Source: Bactrocera neohumeralis (Eukaryota; Arthropoda; Insecta; Diptera; Tephritidae). Taken from it: a stretch of 64,000 nucleotides of DNA. A program made the position numbers and the translations under genes. Location: assembly GCF_024586455.1 (NCBI RefSeq), contig NW_026089623.1, positions 15,690,236 to 15,754,235 of the forward strand, read 5' to 3'. Positions 1 to 12,091 of the stretch are shown piece after piece (within the stretch, counting starts at the first letter, position 1; the number at the start of each line of letters is the position of its first letter). The notes beneath the pieces are model-generated. The model saw nothing but the letters and a program-made list of their open reading frames with translations, did no database searches and was not told the DNA's origin.

Positions 1-1430
1 AAGGGAGATATTTTGCAACATAATATTTTAAGTACGTGTTTTTTTAACTTTTATATCCATTAACAATTCACGCTTATTTTATATTAAATAGTGCAAAAGA
101 ACTTTTAATTCAATATTCAACTTTTATTTTATTTTCCACACAAAAATGGGTTTGCATTCTAACAAATATCGGCGTTACCTTATCCACAAAGTTTGGGAAG
201 GAACCAAAAAATAAAAATAAAGAAACCTAATTAGAATTCTTTTCTGCTTTGTTGATTTTAGCGTTGGCGGCCTTCGCAAAAATAAACCAGTTTTTTCACG
301 AAGAGCTCCTTTTTGAGTTGACGACGCTTCAAAAAAATAACCCTAGTCGGTCCAACACCGGAGTGCCATCGTTTCTTCGTTTGCAAAATAAGTACTTTTT
401 GTTTGCATGCAAGCCTTTGTTATTGTATGAATAATTAGTCTAGCGTTAGTGGATATAAAATGAATTTTAAATGCAAATATCTCAAAAACCATTAGTCAGC
501 GACAAATATATACATATTCTTAATCCTTAACATCGAAAACATCCCGATCATACCCATTTCAACCTAGGATTTTTACTTAAAACGTAATTGCAGAAGTTTA
601 ATATTGAAGTATGATTGTTTCTTATATTTTTGTTATACATTTAACACCGTATATTCTTTCGAGTAACCGCAACGATTCATCTATCTAATCATTGCTTAGT
701 ATCATCTACAAAAGGTAGCTTAACGTCAATTATTAATATATTATAATATTTTATAAAGTCTAGGAAAAAAATATCTGTAAGGGTTTGTAAAAACTAACTT
801 AAATTTAATGAATCAAGTTATACTTTATTTTATGTTAAATTGTAAAATGTATAGATTTTTAAGTTTTAATAAAAATGTATTCACTTCAAATTAAGTTTGA
901 ATATTTTATATTGTAACCAAACATGTTGAAATTAGTTTCATATTTTATTGATCTAAAAGCATTTTGTTTTTATTTGCTACGCATGTCAAGATTCAAAGCA
1001 TCATATCAAATCCAAATAGCGACTACAATATTACATAATCACAAACAGCTTTATGAAACTTTGTACACATTGTCACAAAATACGGTTAAGCACAGAGAAG
1101 TGATTTAACCAAGCTACAAACTATCACATAAAAGACCATATTAGAGAGGGGCATCATTGATAAATATTTTTTTGAATAGTCGCCTGGGCACTGTCTCTTA
1201 TTACGTTTAATAAATATTATAAACTACAACTAAGTGGATAAATGGATAAAATTAGATCATGGCCCAATCCCATACAGAGGTTAGTTACAGAAATGGGAGG
1301 GCTACACATGAACCGGTATGTCGATGGCAGTGGCACCTCCCACTTTTTGGTGGAATCCCATAGCTCAACAACTACTCGATCAATTTAAATCAATTTTATA
1401 TAAATCTTGATACCCTACCACTTCGAAGAC
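1..1430. other. AT-rich intergenic DNA
   Basis: No coding region, RNA gene or repeat boundary could be supported here. The short ORFs at 249-434 and 923-1108 have no recognisable domain and their composition matches the surrounding AT-rich DNA. Confidence 0.6.
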
Positions 1431-1431
1431 A

Positions 1432-2002
1432 TTGCGATCTGGGCACTGTGAAGTTGTTTATAACGTAGTCGTTGTGCGGTACGTTTGGGATCGTTGTCCT
1501 GCTGTAAATAAATTCCCCCAGGCAATCCACATCATAAGTCGTTTATCATATCCAAAAATGTTATATTTTGATTTGTCGGAAAAAAAAATATTGTCCCAGA
1601 CATCAAATCCTCTGAGTTTATATGATTTAGCAAACTCCAGCTGTTTATTATCTTCCCTAACAAAGGAATTTTTCCTAGGATTGTACGGCTTAATATATTT
1701 CTTTTTATTGATCTGCGCTCTGTATCCTTTGAAACAATGGTTTTTAAAGATGTTTCCAATGCAGTAGATATATTCGGAGCCCTTATGAATGGATTTTCCT
1801 CTATTGTTCTCCTTATAAGTAGTTTATTTTTTTCAATCAGCTTCTTAGGGCGGCTTTTCCTCTTTTTGAAATATTGTATTACCTTTTGTACCGTTGCTTT
1901 ACTCCTGCCGATATATTTTCCTATATCTGCATATGATTTTTCATCTTTATGCATACGTACCACAATTTGTCCCCCTTCTAATGTCAATTCTTTTCGAAAC
2001 AT
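1432..2002 (-). pseudogene. Tc1-like transposase relic
   Basis: Reading leftwards from 2002, the first ~80 residues look like a Tc1-type DNA-binding region: a helix-turn-helix around YADIGKYIGRSKATVQKVI and a basic linker RKKRKSRPKK-like stretch. Further along, frames must be switched to follow the homology: a block resembling the first catalytic Asp region (W..IFFSDKSK) near 1600 and, near 1500, LQQDNDPKRTAQRL, which is the family's QQDNDPKHT motif around the second catalytic Asp. Between these blocks roughly half of the expected ~340-residue transposase is missing, so the copy is internally deleted and frameshifted. It would have catalysed cut-and-paste transposition at TA sites. Terminal inverted repeats were not located. 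The family assignment rests on these motifs only. Confidence 0.75.
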
Positions 2003-2865
2003 GATTGGACACGAAAAATATTTTTCTTCGATGCGAAAAAATGACCGTATAAAGTTATATTTCTAATAATCTGCAAACAATTTGTTTCTGCCATGGATTG
2101 CAAGTCAAATATATTGTCCATTCGCGCCCTGGCTACTTCAAGACGCGATCGTATCAACACATTTACTGTGTGAATTTATTACTATTTATTACTTACAGTT
2201 AATTCTTTAGTACAATGTGGAATATCAGATTATTACCAAAGTTTCTCACACTATTTAAAATTGCAAGAAATATCTTAATAATAAACTAAGAAATGTAAGG
2301 ATAACAAAACTTATGCTCTACGTATACTTATATAATATCTCATAAAATTCTCGTGCCACGGTGTTTGTTGCAATACTTTAACGAAAGACTGGACCGACTT
2401 AGGAGAAATTTGGTGTGCTTATTGGATACACCAGCGGCCACGCGCAACTTACTCCTCTCATTTCTTAGAATTTTTTCGGACTTTCTCGTTTTTTCGGGAT
2501 TTGTTTTACGTTTTTAGTAAGCACAATCAAATTAATGTATATTATTTAATTATAATTATGGTCTTTTATTTTACTACGTTTGAGTGAGTGAGTAAAGCAC
2601 AAAATAGCTTTTCTTTGTGTATATAAAGCGGCCATTTTATTGTTTTTAAAGTAATAACGCCACTAAACTTTGTCTTTAAATTAAAAAAATATGAGAAAAC
2701 ATTAATTTCAATTATAGTATATATGAAATCAAATTAAATTTAAAACTATAATTTTTTCATCGCAGGCAGTTTATTTTGTAAAGCTCACAAACTTTCAAAT
2801 GTCTAGTCTATATACACCTTCAGTTTTGTTTTTAATTTATAATAAAAATTTTGATAAATAATAAG
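2003..2865. other. AT-rich spacer
   Basis: Nothing identifiable between the Tc1-like relic and the 3' tail of the LOA element. Confidence 0.5.
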
Positions 2866-2945
2866 GTACTAGATAAGATAAGATAGATAAGAATATTATT
2901 GAGGTTCTGCACCGCGACCTTGGGTCTATTGTGCCCTCTCCTGTA

Positions 2946-5900
2946 TCACATGACCTCCCAAAGCCCCAGCAGTCTGAAAAATTCCAGTAGTTTGCCGGGC
3001 GCTAGTGAGGTGATGTGATCCCTGCTGATAAAGATGGAATCCAGGGCCTTAAGCCTTTTTCCACAGATTGCTGTGCAATCTAGGATAAGGTGTGCTAGTG
3101 TTTCCTGTTCCAGGTCGCAGAACCGGCAGTTAGCACAGGAGACCATGCCCATGTTGGACAGGTGCTTCCTGAGCTTGCAGTGCCCTGTGTAGACTGCGAC
3201 GATGATTCGGAATTTCTCACGGGGGAGGTTAATTAATTCCTTAAACCTGGAGAGGTTATATCCTCCTAGGAGCAGCTTGGCGTGGCGCATACTTGCTGCC
3301 TGCCGCCAGTGCCGCTCTCTCTCCTCCGTGCGGAGCAGCTCCTTAAGAATGTGGGGTCCTGCTGCTACGAACGGCTCTGGTCCCCACATCTTGGACGCTG
3401 CCGCCGTGCGGGCCAGCTCGTCAGCCAGCTCGTCAGCCTTCTCGTTCCCTTCTACTCCCTTATGCCCTGGTACCCAAATTAGGTGCACCCGGTTGCACAG
3501 GGACAGGCGGTTTAGCCTTCCTATGCATTCTTCTACTAAAAGCGATTTGGTCTCGTACGATGAGATCGCTTTTAGTGCCGCTTGACTATCGCTGAGAATA
3601 GCTATGCGCTGGTTACGATAGTTGCGGCTGAGGTTGATTTCAGCGCACTGACTTATGGCAAGAACTTCAGCCTGGAAGATGCTTGGGAAGCAGCCCATAG
3701 GTATGGATAGCTTGGTTCGCGGACCCGCAATACCTGCCCCAATGCCTTCCGGTGTTTTCGAGCCATCTGTGTACCACTGAATGGTACTGTCTTCCAGCAG
3801 TCTTTCCAGCGTGGAATCGTTCCACTCCTTCTTACTGCCTAGAGTTACTTTGAAATGCTTTTTGAAGTTTATTTTCCTTGTTGTGCCGTCTCTTGGGAGG
3901 AGGGCCAGCGGTGTGCTCTCCGCTAGAGCGTCCATCTGTCTGGAGGACATTATCTTCCCTCTCCCGCAGCCTTCTGCTGACATTAGCAGCATGGTGTGCT
4001 TTGCTGCTAGCTTGATCACCTTATGCAGCGGTGTGAGCTCTAATAAGACTTCCAGTGCCACTGTGGGGCATGTTCGCATTGCCCCCGAAGCACAGACACA
4101 TGCAAGTCTTTGCAGCTTTGATAGTCTCTGAATCACAGAGGACTGTGCTGCTTTGGTGGCCCAGACAACCGCTCCATAGGTGACGATGGGCCTTACTATC
4201 ATGGTATACAGCCATCTCATGATGTTTGGCTTGCATCCCCATGATCTGCCGGCTAGGCGTCTGCAAATCATAAGTGCTCTTGTTGCTTTGGACAGCAACA
4301 AGTCCAAATGCCTGCTCCATTTCAGCGTTGAGTCTAGGGTGACGCCAAGGAATTTGACCTCCCTAGATATTTCCACCTCTGTGCCTCCAATTGTTAGGGT
4401 CCTCAGGCTCGGAAGAGATCTCCGCCTAGTGAATGGGATCACGGTGGTTTTTGCTGGGTTGATGTTTAACCCTACCGTGTTACACCATTCCTTCGCCAAG
4501 TTTAAGCCCCTTTGAACAATGTCACAGAGAGTGTTCTCAAATCTTCCTCTCGCCATTATGACAATGTCGTCCGCGTACCCTTGACAGCGGATTCCATTGC
4601 TGGTGAGCAACTCGAGTAGTTCGTCTACTATCAGGCTCCAAAGCAGAGGGGACAGTACTCCACCCTGTGGACAGCCCCTCGTTGTGCTAAGACGAATTTT
4701 ACTTCCTCCCACTGTTGTTTCTGCAACCCTAATGCGCAGAAGGGCTTCTATTCATCTGCGTATCGAGGGGTTCACTTTCCTTCTCTCGAGTGCTTTGATG
4801 ACGCTGGTGTGAGACGCATTATCAAAGCCCCCCTCGATATCAAGGAAGGCGCAGATCGCAACCTCGGCATTATCCAGCAAATCCTGCAGCTCAGACGCGA
4901 GTTAGTACAGAGCGATGTTTGTAGATCTACCTGCCCTGTACGCGTGTTGTCTGGCATGTAGGGGTGCAATCTTTAGCGCTTCCGATCTAATATGGTTGTC
5001 TATTACTTTTTTCATCCCCTTCAGCATAAAGGACGTGAGACTAATAGGCCGGAACGATTTGGCTAACGAATAGTCTCTCCTCCCTATCTTGGGGATGAAA
5101 ATCACTTTTGCTATTCTCCACGGCTCGGGGATATACGACATCGCCAAGCTGTCTCTCATCAGCCCCAGCAGGTGTGGTAGGAGGATGTCCATACCTTGCT
5201 GCAATAGGGCCGGGAAGACGCCGTCCACTCCCGGTGACTTGTAGTTCGAGAAGGAGGCCAGTGCCCATCTGACTGAGTCTGCAGTGAACAGGTTCCTTGC
5301 AGTCAGCCAGTCTGAGCGATCCGGCCTGCGTGTGACCAAGGTTGGGGTTAGGTCAGCTTGAGCCGTCTCCGGAAAGTGCGTTTGTAGGAGTGTTTCTGCC
5401 CTCTCCTACGTGCTTGTCGTATATGTCCCGTCCTGTCTCTTTAGGGATAATACTGTGTCCGTCTTACCCTTCGACAACGCCTTGTGCAGTCGAGCTGCCT
5501 CCGGGGTCGAGGAGACGCTATCACAGAATTTCCTGAAACTGTTTGACTTGGCAAGCCTAATCTCCTTGTTGTAGGCTGTTAGGTGCCATTTGTAGTCCTC
5601 CCAGCTGCCTGTGCGCTTGGCTTTGTTGAACAGCCTACGCACCTTGAGTCTGAGGGCTGAGAGTTTACTGGACCACCAGGGGCAGCCTTGTTTGCTGGTG
5701 GTCGCTTTCAATGGACAGGCACAATGATAGGCGTCCACAATGGCTGTGGCTGTCTCTCCCGGAAAGTATGCGGATGCAAGGACGAAGTCCGATCCTTCCT
5801 TGTCCTTCACCTGCACCGCCACCAGGTCTTGCGTTAGAAACTCTGAAATACAGAAAAAGTCTATATCGGCTCTAACGACTACACAAGATCAGGGTCTCTC

Positions 5901-6100
5901 GCTAGAGAGATCCCAGATTACCTTGCTCCTTCTCATGTTGAGGCCTCTTATCCCTCCTTTGAACACCCAGGGTTCCTGGATTAGAAGGATGCCCAGGTTA
6001 TCCGAGATGAACCTCTTCACGATGACTGCCGAGGCTGCCGATGCGTGATGTAGGTTCACCTGGGCCACTTCTATGCCGGTGCTGGAGCCTACAGAATCGG
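2946..6100 (-). pseudogene. LOA-type ORF2: endonuclease, reverse transcriptase, RNase H (broken)
   Basis: Order on the minus strand: start of an APE-type endonuclease (NLHHASAASAV near 6040, then LLIQEPWVFKGG), a linker with GCPWWSSKL, then RT with YKSPGVDGVFPALLQ, FRPISLTSF, FLDIEGGFDN (first catalytic Asp), GCPQGGVLSPLLW and GYADDIVIM (catalytic YADD), then RNase H with YTDGSK, FQAEVLAI, LSDSQAAL and WVPGHKGVEGNEKADELA, and a terminal CCHC-like segment CANCRFC...H...C. Damage: most of the endonuclease is missing (ASAYFPGE joins directly to post-endonuclease linker near 5775), a frameshift lies around 5340-5406, and in-frame stops occur at 4902-4904 (TAA) and 4752-4754 (TGA where Trp is expected). 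The RT C-terminal half plus RNase H (2946-4712) is still open for 588 codons. It would have performed target-primed reverse transcription. Confidence 0.88.
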
Positions 6101-6355
6101 TTCCATGAGAGACAGGTCCCCGTCTTCGTCCCCTTCATCGACCTGCATCTCCAGCCCTTCCAGAGCTCCTGGGTGGATGGCATCGTGTCTTCTCGCCCGT
6201 TGCTCTCGTCTGCATCCGCGGCGGTGGTCGCAGCCTGCCCAGCCGAGATGGGTTCGCTGGGGGATTCGTTATCCTTACCCGAAACCACAGCTGCAGTCGC
6301 CTCATGCGCCGCTGGGCGAGTTACGGGTGAAGCTGGTGCTACGTTCATCCCCGTC

Positions 6356-7654
6356 TTAGCTTCTTGGCTCGTGAACGCAGCCTTGGGCCTCCACAATCTT
6401 GCCGAAGCGGAAATTCAGTCTGAATCCCTTCAGCCTTATATACTTGTAGGACTCGTCGTCCATCGTGATGCTGAGGTTCCACCCGGAACCCACAACACTG
6501 CTTGCTACAACTTTCCACGCCGAGGTACTTAAACCTTCGTTCTGGTTTCTCACCAGATTGATCGCGAAGTCGTAGCTATCATCTGCACTTCTCGGAAAGA
6601 ACGCCACCATGCTGTGTAGTTGCGGTATTTCTTCACCTCTCCTTACACACAGGGCCGGGCCCTTCCAACCCACTAGCCTTGGCGTGATCTCCTTCAGCCA
6701 GGTGGCCGACTTCTCTTCCTGGCAGTCGATCAGCAGTATGCCGCCCTTGAAGAAAATGCCGTTAAAGGCGCCAGTGAACCTGTAGCCGATAGACAGGGCC
6801 TTTACCAGGCAGTCCTGGAGGGCTGTAAGTTGCTCAGGCCCTAGGGCCTCCGCCGGGTAATTACGGGGCACCACTGCCATTCGAATGCTACTTACAGCCT
6901 CTGAGTATTTACGGCTCGCGGTACTTATTGGCTGCTGGTTGGAGTTGGAGCGCTTACCACTGGCCTCCTGTGGTTTATCTTCCCATATTCTCTTGGGCTT
7001 TGGTGGCACCTGAGGCGTTATTTGGCCACCCTTACTTTTCTCTGATCGACTAGGTGCCTCTTGGGTCGCCGGCCCTGCTGCGCTCCGTTCCTCCAACGAG
7101 GCTGCTTTAGCACGACGACGCCTTCGGTTCCTGCGTTTTGTCGCGGCCGATCCACCGTTGGTACCTGTGCGTCTTGCATTGTTAGGAGAGGGGTCTTTCC
7201 CACTGCTCCTACCCAGAGCCCGCCTTTCGGCTGACACCGGGGTCATACCGTCCTCAAGGAATCTTAGGTACCACTTAAGAGTGGCTCCACTCATTCCCGC
7301 TCTACGTGGGTCGTCATGACCTCCTGGCCGTCCTGGCTCCGGGGTACAAGGAATGTTCCCTCGTTGCCGTCTTCTTTTACGTTCACCCCTTGATTCCACT
7401 TTCGTGAAACCACCCTCCTCTCCGCAGTCGATCCTGCTCGAGGAGGTTGTGGGGGTAGCGTTTGCGCGAATTGCTGTTGACGCGCTGCGCTGAGTGCCGC
7501 TGCAAGAGGGCACATCGTCGTCGTCGTCGCGCGCGTGCTCTTCAAAGAGTGCACGCTCTTCCGGCGACAGGGCGTCCAGGAAGCTAAACTTTCGCTTAGC
7601 CCCTGGGCCACTCTTGCTTGCGGTACTATTGCTGCTGCTGTCCGTGTCCTCCAT
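6356..7654 (-). CDS. LOA-type ORF1 (gag-like, nucleic-acid binding)
   Basis: Intact 432-codon ORF starting MEDTDSSSNS. Residues 1-120 are low-complexity and acidic then basic; around 120-145 is TLKWYLRFLEDGMTPVSAER, a motif recurrent in ORF1 of LOA elements; residues ~145-240 are Arg/Lys rich; residues ~260-430 form a globular region (PRNYPAEALGPEQLTALQD... RLVGWKGPALCVRRGEE...) that I match from memory to the DUF4780-type domain. The protein is expected to bind the element RNA and form RNPs. Upstream, in a different frame, lies a Gln-rich (CAA)n stretch at about 7670-7720 whose coding status is unclear. The ORF ends where ORF2 sequence begins, consistent with overlapping or closely spaced ORFs. 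Being open for 432 codons suggests a fairly young insertion. Confidence 0.8.
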   Translation of the reverse strand: MEDTDSSSNSTASKSGPGAKRKFSFLDALSPEERALFEEHARDDDDDVPSCSGTQRSASTAIRANATPTTSSSRIDCGEEGGFTKVESRGERKRRRQRGNIPCTPEPGRPGGHDDPRRAGMSGATLKWYLRFLEDGMTPVSAERRALGRSSGKDPSPNNARRTGTNGGSAATKRRNRRRRRAKAASLEERSAAGPATQEAPSRSEKSKGGQITPQVPPKPKRIWEDKPQEASGKRSNSNQQPISTASRKYSEAVSSIRMAVVPRNYPAEALGPEQLTALQDCLVKALSIGYRFTGAFNGIFFKGGILLIDCQEEKSATWLKEITPRLVGWKGPALCVRRGEEIPQLHSMVAFFPRSADDSYDFAINLVRNQNEGLSTSAWKVVASSVVGSGWNLSITMDDESYKYIRLKGFRLNFRFGKIVEAQGCVHEPRS

Positions 7655-8100
7655 TTTGATTGTCGTTGCTTTGGTCGTTGCCGTTGTTGTTGTTGTTTTT
7701 GTGGTTGTTGTTGTTGATCCATCTTGTTCTTACGACCGTTCGGCTCGTGTTGTAAGCCTCCCGGTCTAGTCTTAAAGAAGGGGAGTCTAAAAGTCCGCTG
7801 CGCCAGAGCCCCTTGACGCAGTAAGGCCACCGTTACTTCCCAAGGCGGCCCGGTGTTGGGAGGCTCCGTGTGAATACAGCCGAATTTACCTCCTGGCTGC
7901 AAATCATCCAATAGGCACGGGTCGCATAACACCCTGGATTAGGAGGTGGTAGCTCTTGGTCACTGTGCACATGCAGCCTCCGTCAGCCACCGGGGGCGAT
8001 GCTCTGCCGCATCATCTTCGATGGCTGAGAGATGCTGTGCTGTGCTGCGGTTTAAGCCCCTGCACCACGACAAGGTGCCTACCATTCGCAGGGGAACAAG

Positions 8101-8469
8101 ATACTAACTTATTTCGAATAAAATAAAATTCAATACCCCAAAAGGTACCGATTTTAAGTGTTGCCAAATATGCGCAATACTTGAAAGTTTTGAATGGTAA
8201 GTTGTGCATGGCGGTAAGTGTAAGTCTAAGAATCGGCCAACATCTATTTTTCATACTTTTAACCAATTTTCAGACCAATTTTTTTTTGTACACATTAATA
8301 ATTTTTTTGCGAAATATGTACATACATACTATACAATTCTAGTTCAAGTGGAGTCACAAAATCGAAGTGTATAAACAACACAGATATATGTATGTGTGTA
8401 CATAGTATGTATGTAAATCGTAAACTTCAGTATCACATTGTCGAATTGGACTGTTTCACAATTTTCCAC
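8101..8469. other. spacer
   Basis: AT-rich sequence with no supported feature. Confidence 0.4.
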
Positions 8470-8800
8470 TACTTAATGATGAACAAAAAACAATTTACGA
8501 CCCCATTATGCTGTCAGTTCTTTTTGTTTTTGATGCACTAGGTTCAACTACTGAGATACAGAATTTAGCTGTCATTAAAGATCATTTGGCATGAATGCAC
8601 TATGGCAAAAACATTCGTTCGAGGCATTGTATAGGGCATTGAATGATATAAAAAAACAACGACAAATTATTTGACGGCTCTCTGTTACTCCTTTCAGGTG
8701 ATTTCAGACACAATTTCCGTTATTCCACGTTCAACGTACGCTGATGAAATCAACGCTTGTTTAAAACAGGGACCCGTAGTCATTATAAGTTTTATTTCAA
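8470..8800 (+). pseudogene. Helitron helicase fragment
   Basis: Across two frames the plus strand gives IIWHECTMAK, then HSFEALYRALNDIKKQRQI, then GDFR and ISVIPRSTYADEINACL. In Helitron (rolling-circle) Rep/helicase proteins these correspond to the Walker-B-like IWDECTMA region and the GDFRQTLPVIPR block of the SF1 helicase. At least two frameshifts separate them and nothing else of the ~1400-residue protein is visible nearby, so this is a short decayed piece. It is unrelated in position to the Helitron Rep at the right end of the window. Confidence 0.65.
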
Positions 8801-10129
8801 TCACGCAATATTGATTATGCATTGAATTTTGCAATTATTACCGGTAATGATGAATTCTATAATAAACCATAAATAATTATTAGTTTAGAGAAAAAAAAAA
8901 TAAAAATAAAGTCATAAATAATGATTATTTTTTAATAAAAAAATTAAAACCATAAGTAATGATTATTTATTAAATTAAACCTGAACTAAATTCTTTCTTT
9001 AATTACAACACGACATTTTGATCTAAAAGTGACTTTTATTTTGAGCAAAAAAATCCTTAAGCCACCGCATTATTTACAACTGAAGGTTGAATCTCCGTTT
9101 ACTTTGTAATTTGTCATGAAAAAATGTATGAAATACATTATCCAACCCTTCATTTTGAATAGCGCGTTCCGAGGTGAAAATGTATTGCTGCCACGAATTC
9201 CTATGAGTCTTACAGATGGGACAATTGAATAAATTGATAAATGCTTTTACCACGGACAACTTTATGTGGCATATCCTTGCATGGGCATCCAGTTTGTTTG
9301 CATTCGCTAAAGATAGAATGATCAAATTTACACTCCATTGTGTTGAAAGATTGTCCGTTGTTGTCTAATTATTTTAAGATCCCACTAATCGGCACACCGT
9401 GAAGCCTTATAGAAAACAAACGAATTACTGCAAAGCTTTTCTTTTTTATGGATCTATGTGTATGTATTAATCCGCCTGTCTTCATATGTTAGTTTTTTAT
9501 AAAGAAATTTCCTAAAAATAACCTATGTATGTACATATACATTGTTCATAAAATAATTTTTGTATACATGTTTACATGCATAATTTCCCCATCCCTTAAA
9601 TTTAAAACTCCTGAGTTTAATATTAATATTAAATAAATTTAAACAAGATTTTGATGTTTTCCTTCAAATTTCAATTGCCTTTTTATCTTTGAACTATGTA
9701 TATTTTGTAAATTATTAAATCTAAACTTACGTTCGTGTTTATGCCGTAAAGATTCATAGTTTTTAATATATGCATATTTCCTATTGTCCATAAATATTTC
9801 TCTCCTTTTAATTCTTTTTTAAAGATAATTTGATTTAAATTTTAAAATATTTTCATAAATATTTTACAATTCCCATATTCAACATCGATTGGTTTATATC
9901 TTGTAACAGAATGATAGCTATTATTTAAAAAATCTACAGCCTTACTCATTTTATATTTTATGTTTAACTATTTTTTATTTTTTGTAAATTTGTAAAACAA
10001 GCGTGCGACTGTTTATAAGCATCAAAACTGGTTTGTTTAGTGCAAGTTGTGTGCGAACAGTTGGAAGCGGGTTTCGTTGCGCTAATTGATACGTCGAGGG
10101 GTTAATTCCTTCAATATCATTATTGCTTG
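8801..10129. other. AT-rich spacer with one unassigned small ORF
   Basis: Very AT-rich. An 83-codon minus-strand ORF at 9074-9325 contains a CPICKTH stretch preceded by further Cys/His residues (HARICHIK), hinting at a zinc-binding fragment, but I do not recognise the family and cannot call it a gene. No other structure was seen. Confidence 0.4.
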
Positions 10130-11815
10130 GGCGGTTTTTTGGCTTAACGAAATATAAATTTTTGTTTTCAGTTTTAAGATTTTTTTTTTATATTAACGCT
10201 CTTGAACTCGTTATTAGTTATAATTTTACCAAAAATTTCTTATTTGGGATTTGGAAAGGCATAATTTTTCGGTTATCGTTTGATTATTACGGTCTTCCAG
10301 ATAAAAAGCAGTTGCAAATTTCGAAAAAAAGGTCTTTAAAGGTTAAGAAATTGCATTTGGAATTTGTATACACATGCATTGTATTATTTGTTTTGTGTCA
10401 TTCGGAATATCTGTAAATTTAAACTTTTATTTAATACGGTTGCGATCGTATTTACATCTACTACAAATGTAGCCATTATTTATAAACTTTTGTATGCATT
10501 CTTTTAGTTTATAATATATCAGCCGTTTTAAGCTTTCATAATTTTCATTTATGAATACATGTCCCGTTTCATTCATATGGTTTCTTTGGATTTTTCTGTA
10601 AACTTCGTCTTCATTTTCTACTTCCTTTGCATTGTACAAAAATTTTACAACTTTCACCTTTCCGTATATTTCGAATAAGTGTAGTATTTTTTGTTGTAAA
10701 ATATTGTATTTATCCTCGTCTAATTTCAGTACCTGTATGTTTGTTTAATAAATGTTCGAAATTTGTTTCCAAGTCAGTGGTATTAATATATATTTTCTTT
10801 TTGTTATGTTTATATTCAAAGTCTTTGGTTTTATCATCTGTAAGAATTATTTTCGTTTTAAAACGGTTAACAACTGTGTTAAGAAAGGCAATATGATTAT
10901 GAGTGTCTCCTTCTTTGGAATGATTTTAAGAATAATTTTTTTTCATGGTTATTTAAGGTTTTACTGGATGATTGCCTTGCTACAAGACTGTACTCAGGAC
11001 ATAGTTGCTAGCGTCTGTTATCAGCTGAAAATGTTTTTTTTAAGTCGGGGTGCTTGAGTACGGAAGCATCAGTTATTATTGTTTTAAGTTTTTCCAAAGC
11101 TGTTATGAAATTGGGATTATTAGGTTTTACTGTAGCATCCTTTTTTAAAAACTTTTTTGTTAGATAAGCCACCTTTGAGTAGTCGGAATAAACTTTCTAT
11201 AATATTCCGTAACACTAAGGAAAGATTAATATGGTTCAAATTTTGCTTTAAAATGCAATCAACTTTTGCCGAATTGGGTTTCACTCCTATTTGGGTGAGT
11301 ACAGGGTTTGTCTGGAAAGGAAATGGACTGAGTTGATTTAAAAAAAATTATTCAACCAACCGTTACAATTCTTGAAAAACTTTCAAAATAGGAGGACTTG
11401 GTGAAAACTCTTTGCAAAATCTATCGTGGTGAGCTCGACCCAATTTGTCTAATATTCTTTCAATATTAGGAATAGGAAATTTGTTTTCTACTGTTATTTG
11501 ATTTAACTTTCGGTAATGTATTACTATTCTTCACTTTTCCATCCCTGAACTATCCTTTTTTTTTGGCACTATCCATAAAGTACATTATCAGGTGACATAT
11601 TTTCCTAATGAAGCCTTGACGTACTATTCCGTCTGTCCATAAATTTTCTTCTCACGTACAGGGGGTTATCTGCACATTTTACAGTAAACCGGTTTTTCAG
11701 ACACGGTTTTAATTTCGTGCTCTACACAATTGGTATTTCTCAATATTTCACCCTCCATCAATATTTTATCTTGAAAATCGCAGAAAAGTGCAGCTAACTT
11801 CTCGATATTTAAGTC
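10130..11815 (-). pseudogene. Ty3/gypsy-type pol relic (RT, RNase H, integrase)
   Basis: Reading leftwards from 11815 in shifting frames: the pre-RT segment (HEIKTVSEKPVYCKM), RT with LWIVPKKKDSSGMEK and YRKLNQITVENKFPIPNIER (11400-11580), a deletion of the catalytic YxDD region, the RT thumb and RNase H start (YSKVAYLTKKFLKKDA, TDASNYVL near 11010), then integrase: an HHCC zinc finger with paired His and CSRCKYDRNRIK at 10427-10560, and core pieces ATAFYLEDRNNQT and NEFKSVNI down to ~10140. The order and motifs are those of gypsy/17.6-like insect elements. Multiple stops and frameshifts make it inactive. No gag, env or LTR was recognised around it, so it is a truncated remnant. Confidence 0.8.
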
Positions 11816-11822
11816 ACTCAAC

Positions 11823-12091
11823 TGGTTATCCGTCATCTAAAAGGCGGTCTCTCATCCGAATCTGTCGATTAGTTTTCATTGGTACTGTTTTTTACGTGGC
11901 GGGTCCCAAACCCAGCGCACAACCCTGTGGAGGGAATGTTTCGGCTTCTCACTTTAGCTCGCCTTCAAACCTATGCCATTAGGCTACCCAGAGGATATTT
12001 GGTCAAGGACCGGAAGTCGTGAGCTGCTTGAGCCACATGTAAAATAATCGTTTCCGGCCACTCCCAAGTGAATGGCAATCAGAGAACTTTC
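11823..12091 (-). mobile_element. RTE 5' region, inverted relative to the adjoining RTE body
   Basis: This segment shares blocks with the 5' side of the long RTE copy at 60.9-61.1 kb: TAGGCTACCCAGAGGAT (11982 region and 60987 region), GAGCTGCTTGAGCCA, TCATCCGA...TTTTCATTGG and GAGAACTTTC. In the long copy these lie upstream of a minus-strand RTE and read on the plus strand; here they also read on the plus strand although the adjoining RTE body is on plus. The 5' piece is therefore inverted with respect to the body. Confidence 0.6.

Larger units (their letters stand above)
2866..8100 (-). mobile_element. LOA-clade non-LTR retrotransposon, near full length
   Basis: A ~5.2-kb LINE on the minus strand: a 5' UTR of ~450 bp (about 7655-8100), ORF1 (6356-7654), ORF2 (2946-~6100) and a short 3' end finishing in a TTATC/TTATCTA simple repeat at about 2868-2895 instead of poly(A). 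The combination of an ORF1 with a low-complexity basic N-terminal half plus a DUF4780-like domain, and an ORF2 with APE endonuclease, RT and RNase H, is what is known for the LOA/Bilbo group. GC content is visibly higher than in flanking DNA. Exact ends and a target duplication could not be fixed. The copy is probably dead because of ORF2 damage. Confidence 0.85.

Noticed and set aside
3202..4812. Plus-strand ORFs over the LOA ORF2 region
   Set aside because: They are antisense shadows of the GC-rich RT/RNase H coding sequence and have no domains.
6041..7769. Plus-strand ORFs of 60-163 codons over LOA ORF1 and the ORF1/ORF2 junction
   Set aside because: Antisense shadows; Val/Leu runs come from the complement of the CAA repeat.
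9074..9325. 83-codon minus ORF with Cys/His residues
   Set aside because: No family recognised, no flanking gene structure; could be chance or a TE scrap, so listed only as a remark.
10123..11057. Plus-strand hydrophobic ORFs
   Set aside because: They are antisense to the gypsy-type pol relic and reflect AT-rich codons (Phe, Ile, Leu).
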